Source: Amycolatopsis sp. WQ 127309 (lineage in GTDB: Bacteria; Actinomycetota; Actinomycetes; Mycobacteriales; Pseudonocardiaceae). Taken from it: DNA of 64,000 bases. This document shows, piece by piece, positions 1 through 8,535 of the stretch. The notes under the pieces were generated by a model. It was not told the origin of the DNA. It saw nothing but the letters and a program-made list of their open reading frames with translations, and made no database searches. The stretch lies in assembly GCF_023023025.1 (NCBI RefSeq), contig NZ_CP095481.1:7391001-7455000 (forward strand), in the 5' to 3' direction. A program made the translations under genes and the position numbers. The first letter of the stretch is position 1. The number at the start of each line of letters is the position of its first letter.

Positions 1-288
1 CGAGTAGTCCTCGAACGCGCGGACCGGGTCGAGCAGGCTGAGCGTGGTGACGGCGGTGAACAACCGGATCCGGGACGTCCGGGCGGCGATGTGGCTCAGC
101 ACGACCGGCGGCGAGGAGGAGATGAACGGCCGCTCGTGCCGCTCGCCGACGCCGTAGCCGTCGAAGCCGAGCTCTTCGGCCAGCTCGGCGTTCGCGACGA
201 CGTCCAGCAGCCGTTGGTCGGTCGGGGTGAGGACGCCGGTGACCGGGTCCGGTACGTGGGTGATCAGGGTGATGAGCAGGAACTTCAC
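1..288 (-). CDS. LLM-class flavin-dependent oxidoreductase, N-terminal part (cut by window edge)
   Basis: The first 96 codons of a luciferase-like monooxygenase (F420- or FMN-dependent TIM-barrel family) are visible; the rest lies left of the window. The GTG start gives MKFLLITLI, then a family-typical stretch in which VVANAELAEELGFDGYGVGE is followed by ERH and a flavin-site segment. The GTG sits in a GTGA overlap with the stop of the cystathionine beta-synthase-like gene, so the two are almost certainly translationally coupled. With that neighbour and the flavin monooxygenase at 2922 it suggests oxidation of a sulfur-containing substrate, but the substrate cannot be read from sequence. Confidence 0.82.
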   Translation of the reverse strand, partial: MKFLLITLITHVPDPVTGVLTPTDQRLLDVVANAELAEELGFDGYGVGERHERPFISSSPPVVLSHIAARTSRIRLFTAVTTLSLLDPVRAFEDYS

Positions 289-1709
289 GTGCCCGCAGTC
301 CTTTCTCCGGCTGGTTCTAGCTGTCCCTTGTGGACGAATCCGGCGACGCGCCCGTCGACGAGGACCCACGCGGTTTCGTGCGCGCCGAGCCGATCCGCGG
401 CGGCCCGGCGGCCTTCGCCGATGCCGACCGCGGGCAGGGGACCGGTGACGTATTCGGCGATCGGGTCGGCCGGGCGGGCCACACCGGCCGCGGTCAGCAA
501 GCGGAGCTCCGTGACGTCGAGCGCGCCGGTCACCTCGGCCACCGACGGTGGGCCCGTGGCGCCGGGCCGGTCCGGGCCGACCGGCCACAGCGGTCCGGCG
601 CCGGGATGGCGGTCGGCCACGGCGAGCGCGCTGCCGACCGACGCCGTCACCGCCAGGCCGGGCGCGGCGGCCGGGAACGGGCCGGCGGCCTCGGCCACGG
701 TCTGCTCGCCCGCGTGCTCGGTGAGGAAACCGAGGTGCCGGAGCCAGTCGTCGTCGTAGTACTTGGACAGGTACGAGCGACCGGAGTCGGGGACCACGAC
801 GACGATCAGGTCGTCCGGCCCCAGCCCGGCAGCCAGGCGCAGCGCGGCGGCGACGGCCGTGCCCGCGGAAGCTCCGAGCAGCAGGCCCTCCTCGCGCGCC
901 AGCCGTCGCGTGGTCAGCAGTGACTCGCGATCACCGACCGGTTCGACGTGGTCGACGACGTCGCGGTGGTAGGAGCGGGGCCAGGTGTCCTCGACGGTGT
1001 CCGGGTGCAGGTAGTGCCCGATGCTTTCGACCACGTAGGGGCTGCCGTCACCGCCCGAGTAGACGGAGGTCTCGGGATCGGCGCCGATCACCCGCACCCG
1101 GCCGCCGCTGACCCGCTTGAGGTGGGCGCCGGCGCCGCTGATGGTGCCGCCGGTGCCGATCCCGGCGACGAAGTGGGTGATCCGGCCCCGGGTCTGCCGC
1201 CAGATCTCCGGCCCGGTGGTCGTTTCGTGAGCGGCCGGGTTGGCCGGGTTGTCGTACTGGTCGGCGAGCCAGCCGCCGTTCTCCTCGGCGAGCCGGCGCG
1301 CGACCTGCGAGACGTGGGCCGGGTCTTCGCGCGGTACGGCACCGGGGGTGACCACGACGCCGGCTCCGTAGGCGCGCAGGATCGCGGTCTTCTCCCGGCT
1401 GCTCTTGTCCGGCAGCACGACGGTGAGCCGGTAGCCGCGCTGGGCCGCCACGATCGCCAGCCCGATCCCGGTGTTGCCGGAGGTGCTTTCGACGATCAGC
1501 CCGCCGGCCGGCAGCGCGCCCGAGCGTTCCGCGTCGAGCACCATCGAGAGCGCGGCGCGGTCCTTGACGCTGCCGCCCGGGTTGAGGAACTCGGCCTTGA
1601 CGTAGATCCGCGGGCCGGCCGGCGGCGCGATCCGCGCGAGCCGGATCAGCGGGGTGCCGCCGATCGCGTCGAGCACGGAGTCGAACGCCTCGACGTCGTC
1701 GGATGCCAT
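285..1709 (-). CDS. Cystathionine beta-synthase / cysteine synthase-like PLP enzyme
   Basis: A 474-aa fold-type II PLP enzyme. The N-terminal about 320 residues carry GGTPLIRL, the PLP lysine in PGGSVKDRA (K49), the substrate loop STSGNTG and the phosphate-binding loop GTGGTISGAG. These are hallmarks of the cysteine synthase/CBS family, which condense an activated serine with sulfide or homocysteine. The C-terminal about 140 residues resemble the paired regulatory CBS domains of long bacterial cystathionine beta-synthases, but poorly conserved. The ATG is preceded by GAGGTG. It is the first gene of a minus-strand operon, coupled to the flavin monooxygenase at 285-288, and diverges from the solute-binding protein gene. 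Whether it acts as CBS or as O-acetylserine sulfhydrylase is not decided by sequence. Confidence 0.9.
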   Translation of the reverse strand: MASDDVEAFDSVLDAIGGTPLIRLARIAPPAGPRIYVKAEFLNPGGSVKDRAALSMVLDAERSGALPAGGLIVESTSGNTGIGLAIVAAQRGYRLTVVLPDKSSREKTAILRAYGAGVVVTPGAVPREDPAHVSQVARRLAEENGGWLADQYDNPANPAAHETTTGPEIWRQTRGRITHFVAGIGTGGTISGAGAHLKRVSGGRVRVIGADPETSVYSGGDGSPYVVESIGHYLHPDTVEDTWPRSYHRDVVDHVEPVGDRESLLTTRRLAREEGLLLGASAGTAVAAALRLAAGLGPDDLIVVVVPDSGRSYLSKYYDDDWLRHLGFLTEHAGEQTVAEAAGPFPAAAPGLAVTASVGSALAVADRHPGAGPLWPVGPDRPGATGPPSVAEVTGALDVTELRLLTAAGVARPADPIAEYVTGPLPAVGIGEGRRAAADRLGAHETAWVLVDGRVAGFVHKGQLEPAGERTAGT

Positions 1710-1795
1710 GCCCCATCACCTCGCTTCCGGGTACTGCACAGGTATCCCGTCGCGGGTGGTCCCCGCACGGGTGTTCAGGATGTGGACCTCGCCGG

Positions 1796-1825
1796 TTGAC
1801 AAAGTCGCTGGGTTGATCCTAACCT
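1796..1825 (+). promoter_or_regulatory. Sigma70-type promoter for the solute-binding protein gene
   Basis: TTGACA at 1796-1801 and TAACCT at 1820-1825 are separated by 18 bases, close to the actinobacterial housekeeping consensus. A start near 1832 would leave a leader of about 139 bases before the GTG at 1971. Confidence 0.65.
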
Positions 1826-1831
1826 GTAAAA

Positions 1832-1970
1832 GTGACCAGTGGGGTTAGTTGACCGGATCGGGTTACGGCGGGCACAGCCTGTGCCGTCGTGTTCCCAGCA
1901 TGTGGTTTCTGTCGTACCCGCTGGTTAGGGTCGTGGATGTCTGGATCATGGGAACGAGGAGTGTGGGCAC
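1832..1970 (+). promoter_or_regulatory. Long structured 5' leader of the solute-binding protein gene
   Basis: The predicted leader holds a hairpin GGCACAG/CTGTGCC (1871-1885). It also holds a longer-range pairing of GTTCCCAGCATG (1891-1902) with CATGGGAAC (1947-1955), which abuts the Shine-Dalgarno GAGGAG (1956-1961). A short GTG-started frame (from 1881, with a Cys codon) ends in TAG inside the leader. Such an arrangement could permit RNA-level control, but no known riboswitch consensus was recognised. Confidence 0.35.
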
Positions 1971-2894
1971 GTGCGCTGGAGCCGGAACCTTCGAGCGGCC
2001 GCGGTGGTGGCGGCGGCCGTCTTCGGCCTGACCGCGTGCGGGGGCGGCGACAGCGCTGACAAGCCCGCCGCGCCGGGCAAGGGCGGGGCGCCGATCGTCG
2101 TCGCGTCCTTCAACTTCACCGACAGCCAGATCCTGGCCGAGATCTACGCGCAGGCGCTGGAGGCCAAGGGCTACCCGGTGACCCGGAAGCTGAACCTGGG
2201 CTCGCGCGAGCTGATCTACCCGTCCCTGAAGTCCGGTGAGCTGCAGTTCATCCCGGAGTACCAGGGTTCCGCGATCACCACCGGCTTCGGTGCGGAGCCG
2301 GTCAAGGACGCCAAGGGGGAGCACGACCAGCTGGCGAAGCTGTTCGAGCCCAGCGGCGTCTCGCTGCTGGACTACGCCCCGGCCGAGGACAAGAACACCT
2401 ACATCGTCAAGGCCGATCTCGCGAAGTCGAAGGGCATCGCGACCATCAGCGACCTGAAGAAGCTCGACAAGGTCGTCCTGGCCGGTGGTCCGGAGTGTGA
2501 GAAGCGGCTGACGTGCTTCAAGGGCTTGACCGACGTCTACCACCTGACGAACGCGTCCTTCCAGACCGTGCAGGAGGTCGGGCCGCGCGTGCAGCAGCTC
2601 AACTCCGGTGCGGTCACGGTGATCCCGGTCGACTCGGTGAGCCCGTCCGCGGGCGACCCGCAGTACGTCGCGCTCAAGGACGACCTGAGCATGGTGCCGA
2701 CGGAGAACGTGGTGCCGGCGGTGAACAAGAAGGTGCTCGACGCGCGGGGTGCGGACTTCGCGACCGTCGTCAACGCCGTGAGCGCGAAGCTCAGCACCGA
2801 CGGCATGCGCGAGCTGAACAAGCGCGTCGATTCCGACGGTGAGCCGGCGGCCGACGTCGCGAAGGACTGGCTGTCGCAGCAGGGTCTCGCCTGA
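1971..2894 (+). CDS. Lipoprotein substrate-binding protein of an OpuA/ProX-type ABC transporter
   Basis: A 307-aa periplasmic-type binding protein of the glycine betaine/choline (OpuAC/ProX) family. A lipobox with Cys in GLTACGGG ends the signal peptide near residue 24, so it is a membrane-anchored lipoprotein. The mature part begins with IVVASFNFTDSQILAEIYAQ and continues GYPVTRKLNLGSRELIYPSL, typical of this family, and has two domains as expected. The GTG start was chosen for the RBS GAGGAG ten bases upstream and the proper signal peptide. No permease or ATPase follows, so it is an orphan receptor here. The sulfur enzymes on both sides suggest a sulfur-containing or betaine-like ligand (inference). 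Confidence 0.88.
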   Translation: MRWSRNLRAAAVVAAAVFGLTACGGGDSADKPAAPGKGGAPIVVASFNFTDSQILAEIYAQALEAKGYPVTRKLNLGSRELIYPSLKSGELQFIPEYQGSAITTGFGAEPVKDAKGEHDQLAKLFEPSGVSLLDYAPAEDKNTYIVKADLAKSKGIATISDLKKLDKVVLAGGPECEKRLTCFKGLTDVYHLTNASFQTVQEVGPRVQQLNSGAVTVIPVDSVSPSAGDPQYVALKDDLSMVPTENVVPAVNKKVLDARGADFATVVNAVSAKLSTDGMRELNKRVDSDGEPAADVAKDWLSQQGLA

Positions 2895-2921
2895 CGGCGG
2901 CACAACACGAGGAGTCGTTCC

Positions 2922-4250
2922 GTGAGCGCGGATCAGTTGCACTTCAACGCTTTCATCTGGCCCAACGGGTACCACGAGTCCGCTTGGCGCGTCGTCGAGG
3001 ACGACGTCCGCGGCGTGCTCGGGCTGCCGTACTACGCGGACATCGCGCGCATCGCCGAACGCGGCCTGATGGACACGATCTTCCTGGCCGACAACATCGC
3101 CATCGCCGAGTACCGGGCCACGCACCTGCCGCAGACGCAGTTCGACCCGATCTCGGTGCTCTCGGCCCTGGCCGCGGTCACCAGCCACATCGGCCTGATC
3201 GGGACCGGCTCCACGACCTACAACAAGCCGTGGGAGCTGGCCCGCCGGTTCGCGACGCTGGACCACCTCAGCGGCGGCCGCGCGGGCTGGAACATCGTCA
3301 CCACCATCACCCCGCTGGCCGCGGCGAACTTCGGCGAGCGCGCCCACCCCGACCACGCCGACCGGTACACGCGGGCCCACGAGTTCGTCGACGTCGTGAC
3401 CCGCGCGTGGGACAGCTGGGAAGACGACGCCGTCGTCGGTGACCGCGAACGCGGCGTGTGGGCGGATCGCGCCAAGCTCCACGCGCCCCGCTTCCACGGC
3501 GACTTCTACGACGTCGAGGGAATCCTGCCGTTCCCGCGCTCGCCGCAGGGGCGCCCGGTCCTGGTCCAGGCGGGACAGTCCCCGGCCGGCATCGCGCTGG
3601 CCGCGCGGTACGCCGAGCTGGTGTTCTCCGGGCCACCGTCACTGGAGGCCGCGGCCGCGTTCCGGACCGAGCTCCACGCCCAGGCGGCGGCCGCGGGCCG
3701 GGACCCGGCCCAGGTGCTCGTCCTCCCGGCGCTGATGGTGACGCTGGGCGGCACCGAGGCCGAGGCCCAGGAGAAGGCCCGCCGGCTGGAAGAGCTGGCG
3801 AGCCCGGAGTTCCGCTGGCAGAACATCTTGTACACGGCCGGCCTGGACCCGGACGGCTTCGACCCGGACGCCCCGCTGCCCGCGGAGCTGTGGACCGGAA
3901 CGGCGAACGTCTCGAGCCGCGCGAACGAGCTGTTCGCCCTCCAGCGCGCGCAGCCGGAGCTACCCCTGCGAGCCCTGGCCCTGCAGCTCAAGAGCGGCGC
4001 GGGTCAGTCCCACTTCGTCGGCACGCCCGAACAGCTGGCCACGCACGTGATGGCCTGGCAGGACGCCGGCGCGGTAGACGGGTTCACCATCATGGGCTCA
4101 ACGCTGCCGTACGAGCTGACGGCGTTCGTCGACCACGTGGTCCCGATCCTGCAACGCAAGGGCCGCTACCGCACGGAGTACACCAGCTCCACCCTGCGCG
4201 ACCACCTGGGCTTGAACCGCCCACCCGCTGGAGGTGCCACACCCCATTGA
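2922..4250 (+). CDS. FMN-dependent monooxygenase of the NtaA/SnaA/DszA/DmoA family
   Basis: A 442-aa luciferase-fold monooxygenase, the usual length for the two-component NtaA/DszA/DmoA family that uses FMNH2 from a partner reductase. Diagnostic segments are FNAFIWPNGYHESAW at the N-terminus, GLMDTIFLADN, the flavin-binding HLSGGRAGWNIVTT, and QAGQSPAGIALAARYAELVF. Known members oxidise nitrilotriacetate, dibenzothiophene sulfone and dimethyl sulfide. GTG start with GAGGAG nine bases upstream; 27 bases separate it from the binding-protein gene, so the two form an operon. The neighbouring CBS-like enzyme favours an organosulfur substrate. No flavin reductase gene is visible in the window. Confidence 0.9.
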   Translation: MSADQLHFNAFIWPNGYHESAWRVVEDDVRGVLGLPYYADIARIAERGLMDTIFLADNIAIAEYRATHLPQTQFDPISVLSALAAVTSHIGLIGTGSTTYNKPWELARRFATLDHLSGGRAGWNIVTTITPLAAANFGERAHPDHADRYTRAHEFVDVVTRAWDSWEDDAVVGDRERGVWADRAKLHAPRFHGDFYDVEGILPFPRSPQGRPVLVQAGQSPAGIALAARYAELVFSGPPSLEAAAAFRTELHAQAAAAGRDPAQVLVLPALMVTLGGTEAEAQEKARRLEELASPEFRWQNILYTAGLDPDGFDPDAPLPAELWTGTANVSSRANELFALQRAQPELPLRALALQLKSGAGQSHFVGTPEQLATHVMAWQDAGAVDGFTIMGSTLPYELTAFVDHVVPILQRKGRYRTEYTSSTLRDHLGLNRPPAGGATPH

Positions 4251-4311
4251 CCCGGCTCCCGGCCTGTTGTTCTCGGTATTCCGCCACCTTCGGACACACG
4301 CATTGTTGCCG

Positions 4312-4346
4312 CGCAAAGAGGTCATCGCACCAACGGCCTCTTTGCG
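4312..4346. terminator. Probable intrinsic terminator after the monooxygenase
   Basis: A perfect 10-bp inverted repeat, CGCAAAGAGG (4312-4321) with CCTCTTTGCG (4337-4346), has a 15-base loop and lies 61 bases after the monooxygenase stop. There is no strong U-run. Its position between a plus-strand gene and a minus-strand pseudogene suits a two-way terminator. Confidence 0.5.
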
Positions 4347-4395
4347 TTGTCGAACCGATAAGCACCGCTGGTGGCTGCGCAATAGTGGCGAATCG

Positions 4396-5179
4396 TCAGC
4401 TGCCGGTCGCGTTCGACTGGCGCTGGTGCCACACTCGGGCAACCGCTCGGTCGAGGCGATCCTGCATGTAAGGCTTGAGTACGTAGTCGACGGCACCGAG
4501 TTCGAAGGCGTTGACCGCTTCGTCGGCGTGCGCGGCCACGAAGACCAGTGCGGGGGACGGTCGCAGGGCGGCGAACATCGGCGAAGACCGCGTCCACGAT
4601 CGGCAGCCCGCGGTTTCGGCGATCGCGCATGCGGGGATCGTCCGTGGACAAGAGGCGCAACGCCTCGGACGCGTCGATTGCCGGGAAGACCCTCATCACG
4701 TGCGGATTGTGCCGTAGGCAGTGAACGAGTTCGTCAAGACCGTACGGCTCGTCGTCCACGGCCAGCACCACCAGCTCGGCTGTGTCATCCGGAGCGGCGT
4801 CGGCCTCGAGGGTGGTCGTGTCGGCAGGCCGCTCGTCCGGCTCGGCCGAATCCTCGACGGTGTCGCGCAGATCTTCGAACGCGGTCTCCCACAGTTGCCT
4901 GAGTCGTTCGACAATGCCGTGATCATCCGGTAGGCGGCCGAGAACTATGAGTGCTTCGACGATGCCCAACGTCGTCGACCAGCTCGGCATCGTGGGCTCG
5001 ACCAGCGCCTTGTGGACCGAGGTGTGGGACAGCTTCGGCCAATCGCCCGGAAACTCCGCTCGATCGGCCCGTGCCTTCAGCCATGCCGAAATCCGGTAGC
5101 TGCTGACATGGCCGGCGTGCGCGTGAACACGGTGAAGCGACCCCCAGTGCGCCTGTCCAGCATCATTTTGCAGCACCAT
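4396..5179 (-). pseudogene. Broken HTH/receiver-domain regulator (frameshift plus deletion)
   Basis: One frame, from about 5179, encodes an HTH-like region (LSHTSVHKAL, MPSWSTTLGIVEAL), then an acidic linker and the first half of a response-regulator receiver (VLAVDDEPYGLDELV ... VDAVFADV). The second half of the receiver (FAALRPSPALVFVAAH, then FELGAVDYVLKPYMQDRL) is in another frame, 4396-4578. Compared with LytTR-type receivers, the MPGxxG segment after the phospho-acceptor Asp (in FADV) is missing, so roughly 12-13 codons appear lost along with a frame change. No LytTR or other output domain follows the receiver. The upstream start is uncertain and lacks a clear RBS. It is called a pseudogene because neither frame alone makes a full receiver. 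Confidence 0.6.
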
Positions 5180-5396
5180 AAACCGACGTAAACGATCAAG
5201 ATCCCGCCGCGTGCCGTCGCGCTGTCGTTGCCTCCCGGAAGGCAGGGAATACTGCCGCGGAAGAGCGCTTGGAAGACTGGCTCTATACGGACGTAACCAG
5301 ATGTAACGAGGCATCCCGGGCGTTCGCTGACCAGCGTAGACATCTCTCCAGCTTCGAACAGGCCGTCTCGAGGCCGACTCGAGGTCAGGAGGACAC

Positions 5397-5582
5397 GTGA
5401 CGTGGAGCTGGCTGTGGATAGGACCATCAGCCACCGCGATGATCGCGGCGATCGCACGGTGTGTGCTCGCCCGGATCCGGGCGGAGAGCCAGCGGCACGC
5501 GCTCGAGATCGCCTTGGAAGGCGCCACCCCGCGGGAGCGTGTGGCGATCATCCGCGAACTTCGTCGTGATCAGCCTGGGTAG
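5397..5582 (+). CDS. Small membrane-associated protein, 61 aa, unknown function
   Basis: GTG start with an excellent RBS (CAGGAGG, 5386-5392). One hydrophobic N-terminal helix (WLWIGPSATAMIAAIARCVL) is followed by a charged amphipathic tail (ARIRAESQRHALEIALEG, then ERVAIIRELRRD). The tail, with an ALxGAxPxERxxIIRxL pattern, resembles short actinobacterial proteins of unknown role. It is divergent from the broken regulator at 4396-5179 and may once have been paired with it. No function is proposed. Confidence 0.62.
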   Translation: MTWSWLWIGPSATAMIAAIARCVLARIRAESQRHALEIALEGATPRERVAIIRELRRDQPG

Positions 5583-5790
5583 CGAGGCCCCTGCCACGCC
5601 GGTCCCGCCCGCGCCGAATCGCACCGACTGTGACCGCCGAGTCCCGGGAAGCTGGTGCGGTCCTGCGGCCGTCACGGTCGGGTAAAGGCCGTTGTGCCTG
5701 GTCCGCCCGTGTGATCTTGTGATCCGGAACTGTCCTCAAGGGACGCTGAGGGTGGCGTGTCCGGGTGGTGGCGTTCGGTGAGGAGAGGGC

Positions 5791-6828
5791 GTGCCTTTCA
5801 TCCTTTCCCGCCTGTTCGCGCGCTGGATCCTGCGTGCCGGGTGGACGCTCCCGGTGGTGGTCGTCGTGTTCGTGTTCGCGACCAGCTGGCCGCTGATGGC
5901 GCTGGCCGAGCCGGCCGGCAGCGACCTCGTCCAACCGGGCAACTACTGGTGGTACTTCGTCGTGACCGCGGCGACGGTCGGGTACGGCGACTTCTCGCCG
6001 GCGACGGCGGCCGGGCACTTCGTCGGGGTGTACGTGATCGTCGGCGGGATCGCCACGCTCACCACGGTCTTCACCCGGCTCGCGGCGCTGCTCGAGCAAG
6101 CGAAGGGACGGCGGATGCAGGGCTTGGAACCGACGGAGCTGAGCGGCCACGTCGTGCTCGTCGGCTACCTCGCCGGACGCACCGAGCGGCTCGTGGCGCA
6201 GCTGCTGGCCGACGGGATCACCGGACTGGTGCTGTGCGCGGGCGACGAGGTGCCGGTGCACCCGATGCCGGCGCAGCCGGTGGAGTTCGTCCGCGGCGAC
6301 CTCACCGCGCCGGAGGTGCTGTCGCGGGCGGGGGTCGAGCGGGCCGCCACCGTGCTCGTGGACGTGCGGGACGACAACGAGGCGCTGGCGGTGGCGGTCC
6401 TCGTCGAGCACGCCTCGACGTCGGCGCACGTGGTGGTCACGATGCGCGACATGGAACGGGCCGAGCTGATGGGCTACGTCGACCCGCGGATCACCTGCGT
6501 CCAGTGGCACACCCCGCGGATGGTCGTCGAAGAGGTGGTCTCGCCGGGCATCGCCGAGGTCTACACCGAACTGATGACCGCCGGCGGCGCCGGCACGTAC
6601 TCGGTCACCGTCCCGGAACGCCTCGGCGCCCTGCAGGTCGAACGCTGCCGCGCCGCACTGGGCCGGACCTTCGGCGCCACGGTACTGGCCGTCCGCGGCG
6701 CGAACGGCCTGACGGTCAACCCCGCCTGGGACGGCGACCTGCCACCCGGAGTGGTGCTGTACTACGTCAGCTCCCGCGCACTCGGCCAGGACGAGATCGA
6801 ACGAGCCCTGCGCGCCGCACACCACTGA
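5791..6828 (+). CDS. Two-TM potassium channel with cytosolic RCK/TrkA-N-like domain
   Basis: A 345-aa KcsA/MthK-like channel. Residues 1-100 hold two transmembrane helices (around 19-38 and 74-95) flanking a pore loop with the exact K+ selectivity filter TVGYGD (62-67). From about residue 117 the protein is a Rossmann-like RCK domain (GHVVLVGYLAG), whose nucleotide motif is degenerate relative to GxGxxG, followed by a C-terminal RCK-C-like part. It should gate K+ flux across the membrane as a tetramer. GTG start preceded by GAGGAGAGG. It appears monocistronic. Confidence 0.9.
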   Translation: MPFILSRLFARWILRAGWTLPVVVVVFVFATSWPLMALAEPAGSDLVQPGNYWWYFVVTAATVGYGDFSPATAAGHFVGVYVIVGGIATLTTVFTRLAALLEQAKGRRMQGLEPTELSGHVVLVGYLAGRTERLVAQLLADGITGLVLCAGDEVPVHPMPAQPVEFVRGDLTAPEVLSRAGVERAATVLVDVRDDNEALAVAVLVEHASTSAHVVVTMRDMERAELMGYVDPRITCVQWHTPRMVVEEVVSPGIAEVYTELMTAGGAGTYSVTVPERLGALQVERCRAALGRTFGATVLAVRGANGLTVNPAWDGDLPPGVVLYYVSSRALGQDEIERALRAAHH

Positions 6829-6889
6829 CCGCCTGCGCCGAGCCCTCCCGTCGGAAGGCCGCCCCGCACCCGGACAGCCGATGCCTTCT

Positions 6890-7063
6890 GGGTGGCCTCG
6901 CCGGGAGGTCTCCGCACGCCTGATGGGCGTTCGGGTGGCCTCGCCGATAGGTCTCCGCGCGCCTGGTGGGCGGTCAGGTGGTCTCGCGAGGAAGTCGGTC
7001 CGCCGGAGCCGCGAGGGCCCTTGGATGGCTTCGTCGGGAGTGTCCCGCACCTGGGCGGGGTGC
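6890..7063. repeat. Degenerate tandem repeat, about 43-45 bp, four units
   Basis: Units begin at 6890, 6933, 6976 and 7021. Units 1 and 2 are both 43 bp and nearly identical (GGGTGGCCTCGCCG, then AGGTCTCCGC, then GCCTG.TGGGCG). Units 3 and 4 are about 45 bp and more diverged (AGGTGGTCTCGCG; TTGGATGGCTTCGTCGGGAG). The repeat fills the gap between the channel gene and the P450 gene, which converge on it. No convincing reading frame or terminator hairpin was found. Confidence 0.6.
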
Positions 7064-7121
7064 CGGGAGGTTGCTCGCGTCGCGCCAACGAGCTGTTGCG
7101 TTGTGTCGCCGGGGAACGCCG

Positions 7122-8444
7122 CTAGGTGAGGGTGGCCGGCAGGTACTCGTAGCCTCGCAGGATTCGGGTCTCTCGGCGGCGGCTTCCCGGGCTCAAGGCC
7201 AAGCTGGGGAACCGGTCGAAGATCGTTCGCAGGCCGATCTCGCCCTCCATTCGGGCCAGTGCCGCTCCCAGGCAGTGGTGCCTGCCTGCGCCGAAAGCCA
7301 CGTGGTCGCGGGCTCGGGCCCGGGTCACGTCGAACGTCTCCGGATCCGCGAAGACCTGGGGGTCGTGGTTCGCGCCGGCCAGTACCGTCGTCACCAGCGC
7401 TCCTCGTGGCAGGGGGACGCCCGCGACCTCCGTGGCGCGGACCGCCAGCCGGCCCGTCAGCAGGACCGGCGGGTCGTGGCGTAGTACCTCCTCTACCGCG
7501 TTGGTCCACAGCTCCGGCCGCTCGCGCAGGGTCCTGAGCTGGTCCGGGTGGGCGGTCAGCAGGGCGATGCCGCTGCCCAGCAGGTTGACCGTCGTCTCGA
7601 AGCCGGCCGCGAGGACCAGGCCCGCCGTCGACTTCAGCTCGGCCTCGGTGAGCCCGACGCCGTCGTCGCGGGCCGCGACCAGGCGGCTGAACAGGTCGTC
7701 GCCGGGGTGGCGGCGCAGGTGGTCCAGGTGCTCGCCCAGCCAGGTGTCGAACTCCGCCAGCGCCGTCTCGACGTCGCGGAACGTGCGCCAGCCCAGGCCG
7801 AGGTCGAGGCTCGGCGCCGCCGCCGCGCCCAGGGACAGCACCTTGCCCACCTCGGTGGCCGGGACGCCGAGGATCTCGCTGATCACCGTCACCGGGAGCA
7901 GGCCGCAGTAGGACTCGACGAGGTCGACCGGGCCGGTGGGGTCGATGGCGTCGAGCACCTCGTCCGCGATCGCCTGGACCCGGCCGCGCAGCTGCTCGAC
8001 GGCGCGCGCGGTGAACACGCCGGTGACGAGCTTGCGGTAGCGGGTGTGCTCGGGCGGGTTGACGGCCAGCAGCGACGGCGGCCGCACCGGGTGCAGGTGC
8101 TCACCGGCCGACCACTCCAGCAGCCGCCCCAGCGCGGAGCCGTCGGAGCCGAGCACGCCGGTGCGGAAGTCGTCGCTGGAGAGCACCTCCCGGACGGCGG
8201 CGTGCTGCGTGGTGATCCAGCCGAAACGTGTCCGGGCGACCGGTCCGGCGGCCCGGATCTCGTCGAACAGCCCGCTCAGGTCGCGGCCCGCGGCGGCGTC
8301 GTCGACCAGCCGGCCCTGCAGGTCGCCGCGCCGGGCGCCGCGCAGCAGCACGGCCCGCGGCAGTGCGTGCCCGAGTCCCCACCGGACCACGGGCTTCGCC
8401 CGCAGCAAGGTACCTTCGACGACCGCTTTGCCGAACCGGGCCAC
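7122..8444 (-). CDS. Cytochrome P450 (class I, bacterial)
   Basis: A soluble bacterial P450 of about 440 aa. It has the heme loop FGAGRHHCLG (axial Cys near residue 391), the I-helix oxygen-activation motif AGFETT, the ExxR pair in the K-helix (EEVLRHDPPV) and the substrate-side NPPEHTRYRKLV. It oxidises an unknown small molecule using electrons from a ferredoxin, and no ferredoxin gene lies beside it. The GTG at 8444 was preferred because GGGGGGAAC stands directly before it; an in-frame GTG at 8465 lacks an RBS and would add seven residues. It is separated from the upstream minus-strand gene by a strong terminator, so it has its own promoter. Confidence 0.93.
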   Translation of the reverse strand: MARFGKAVVEGTLLRAKPVVRWGLGHALPRAVLLRGARRGDLQGRLVDDAAAGRDLSGLFDEIRAAGPVARTRFGWITTQHAAVREVLSSDDFRTGVLGSDGSALGRLLEWSAGEHLHPVRPPSLLAVNPPEHTRYRKLVTGVFTARAVEQLRGRVQAIADEVLDAIDPTGPVDLVESYCGLLPVTVISEILGVPATEVGKVLSLGAAAAPSLDLGLGWRTFRDVETALAEFDTWLGEHLDHLRRHPGDDLFSRLVAARDDGVGLTEAELKSTAGLVLAAGFETTVNLLGSGIALLTAHPDQLRTLRERPELWTNAVEEVLRHDPPVLLTGRLAVRATEVAGVPLPRGALVTTVLAGANHDPQVFADPETFDVTRARARDHVAFGAGRHHCLGAALARMEGEIGLRTIFDRFPSLALSPGSRRRETRILRGYEYLPATLT

Positions 8445-8493
8445 GTTCCCCCCACTGCGCCGCACGACTGTGTCTACTCCAGAGTAGCCCGCA

Positions 8494-8526
8494 CCGGCCC
8501 CGGAGCCGGGCAGGCTCCGGGGCCGG
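8494..8526 (-). terminator. Strong intrinsic-type hairpin after the unknown 312-aa gene
   Basis: A perfect 14-bp stem: CCGGCCCCGGAGCC (8494-8507) pairs with GGCTCCGGGGCCGG (8513-8526) around a 5-base loop, ten bases after the minus-strand stop at 8536. There is no U-run, as is common for actinobacterial terminators. Confidence 0.75.
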
Positions 8527-8535
8527 CGCGACGGG

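Noticed and set aside
5548..7509. Long minus-strand frame antisense to the potassium channel
   Set aside because: Low-complexity Arg/Pro/Gly translation; the channel gene on the plus strand has the TVGYGD filter.
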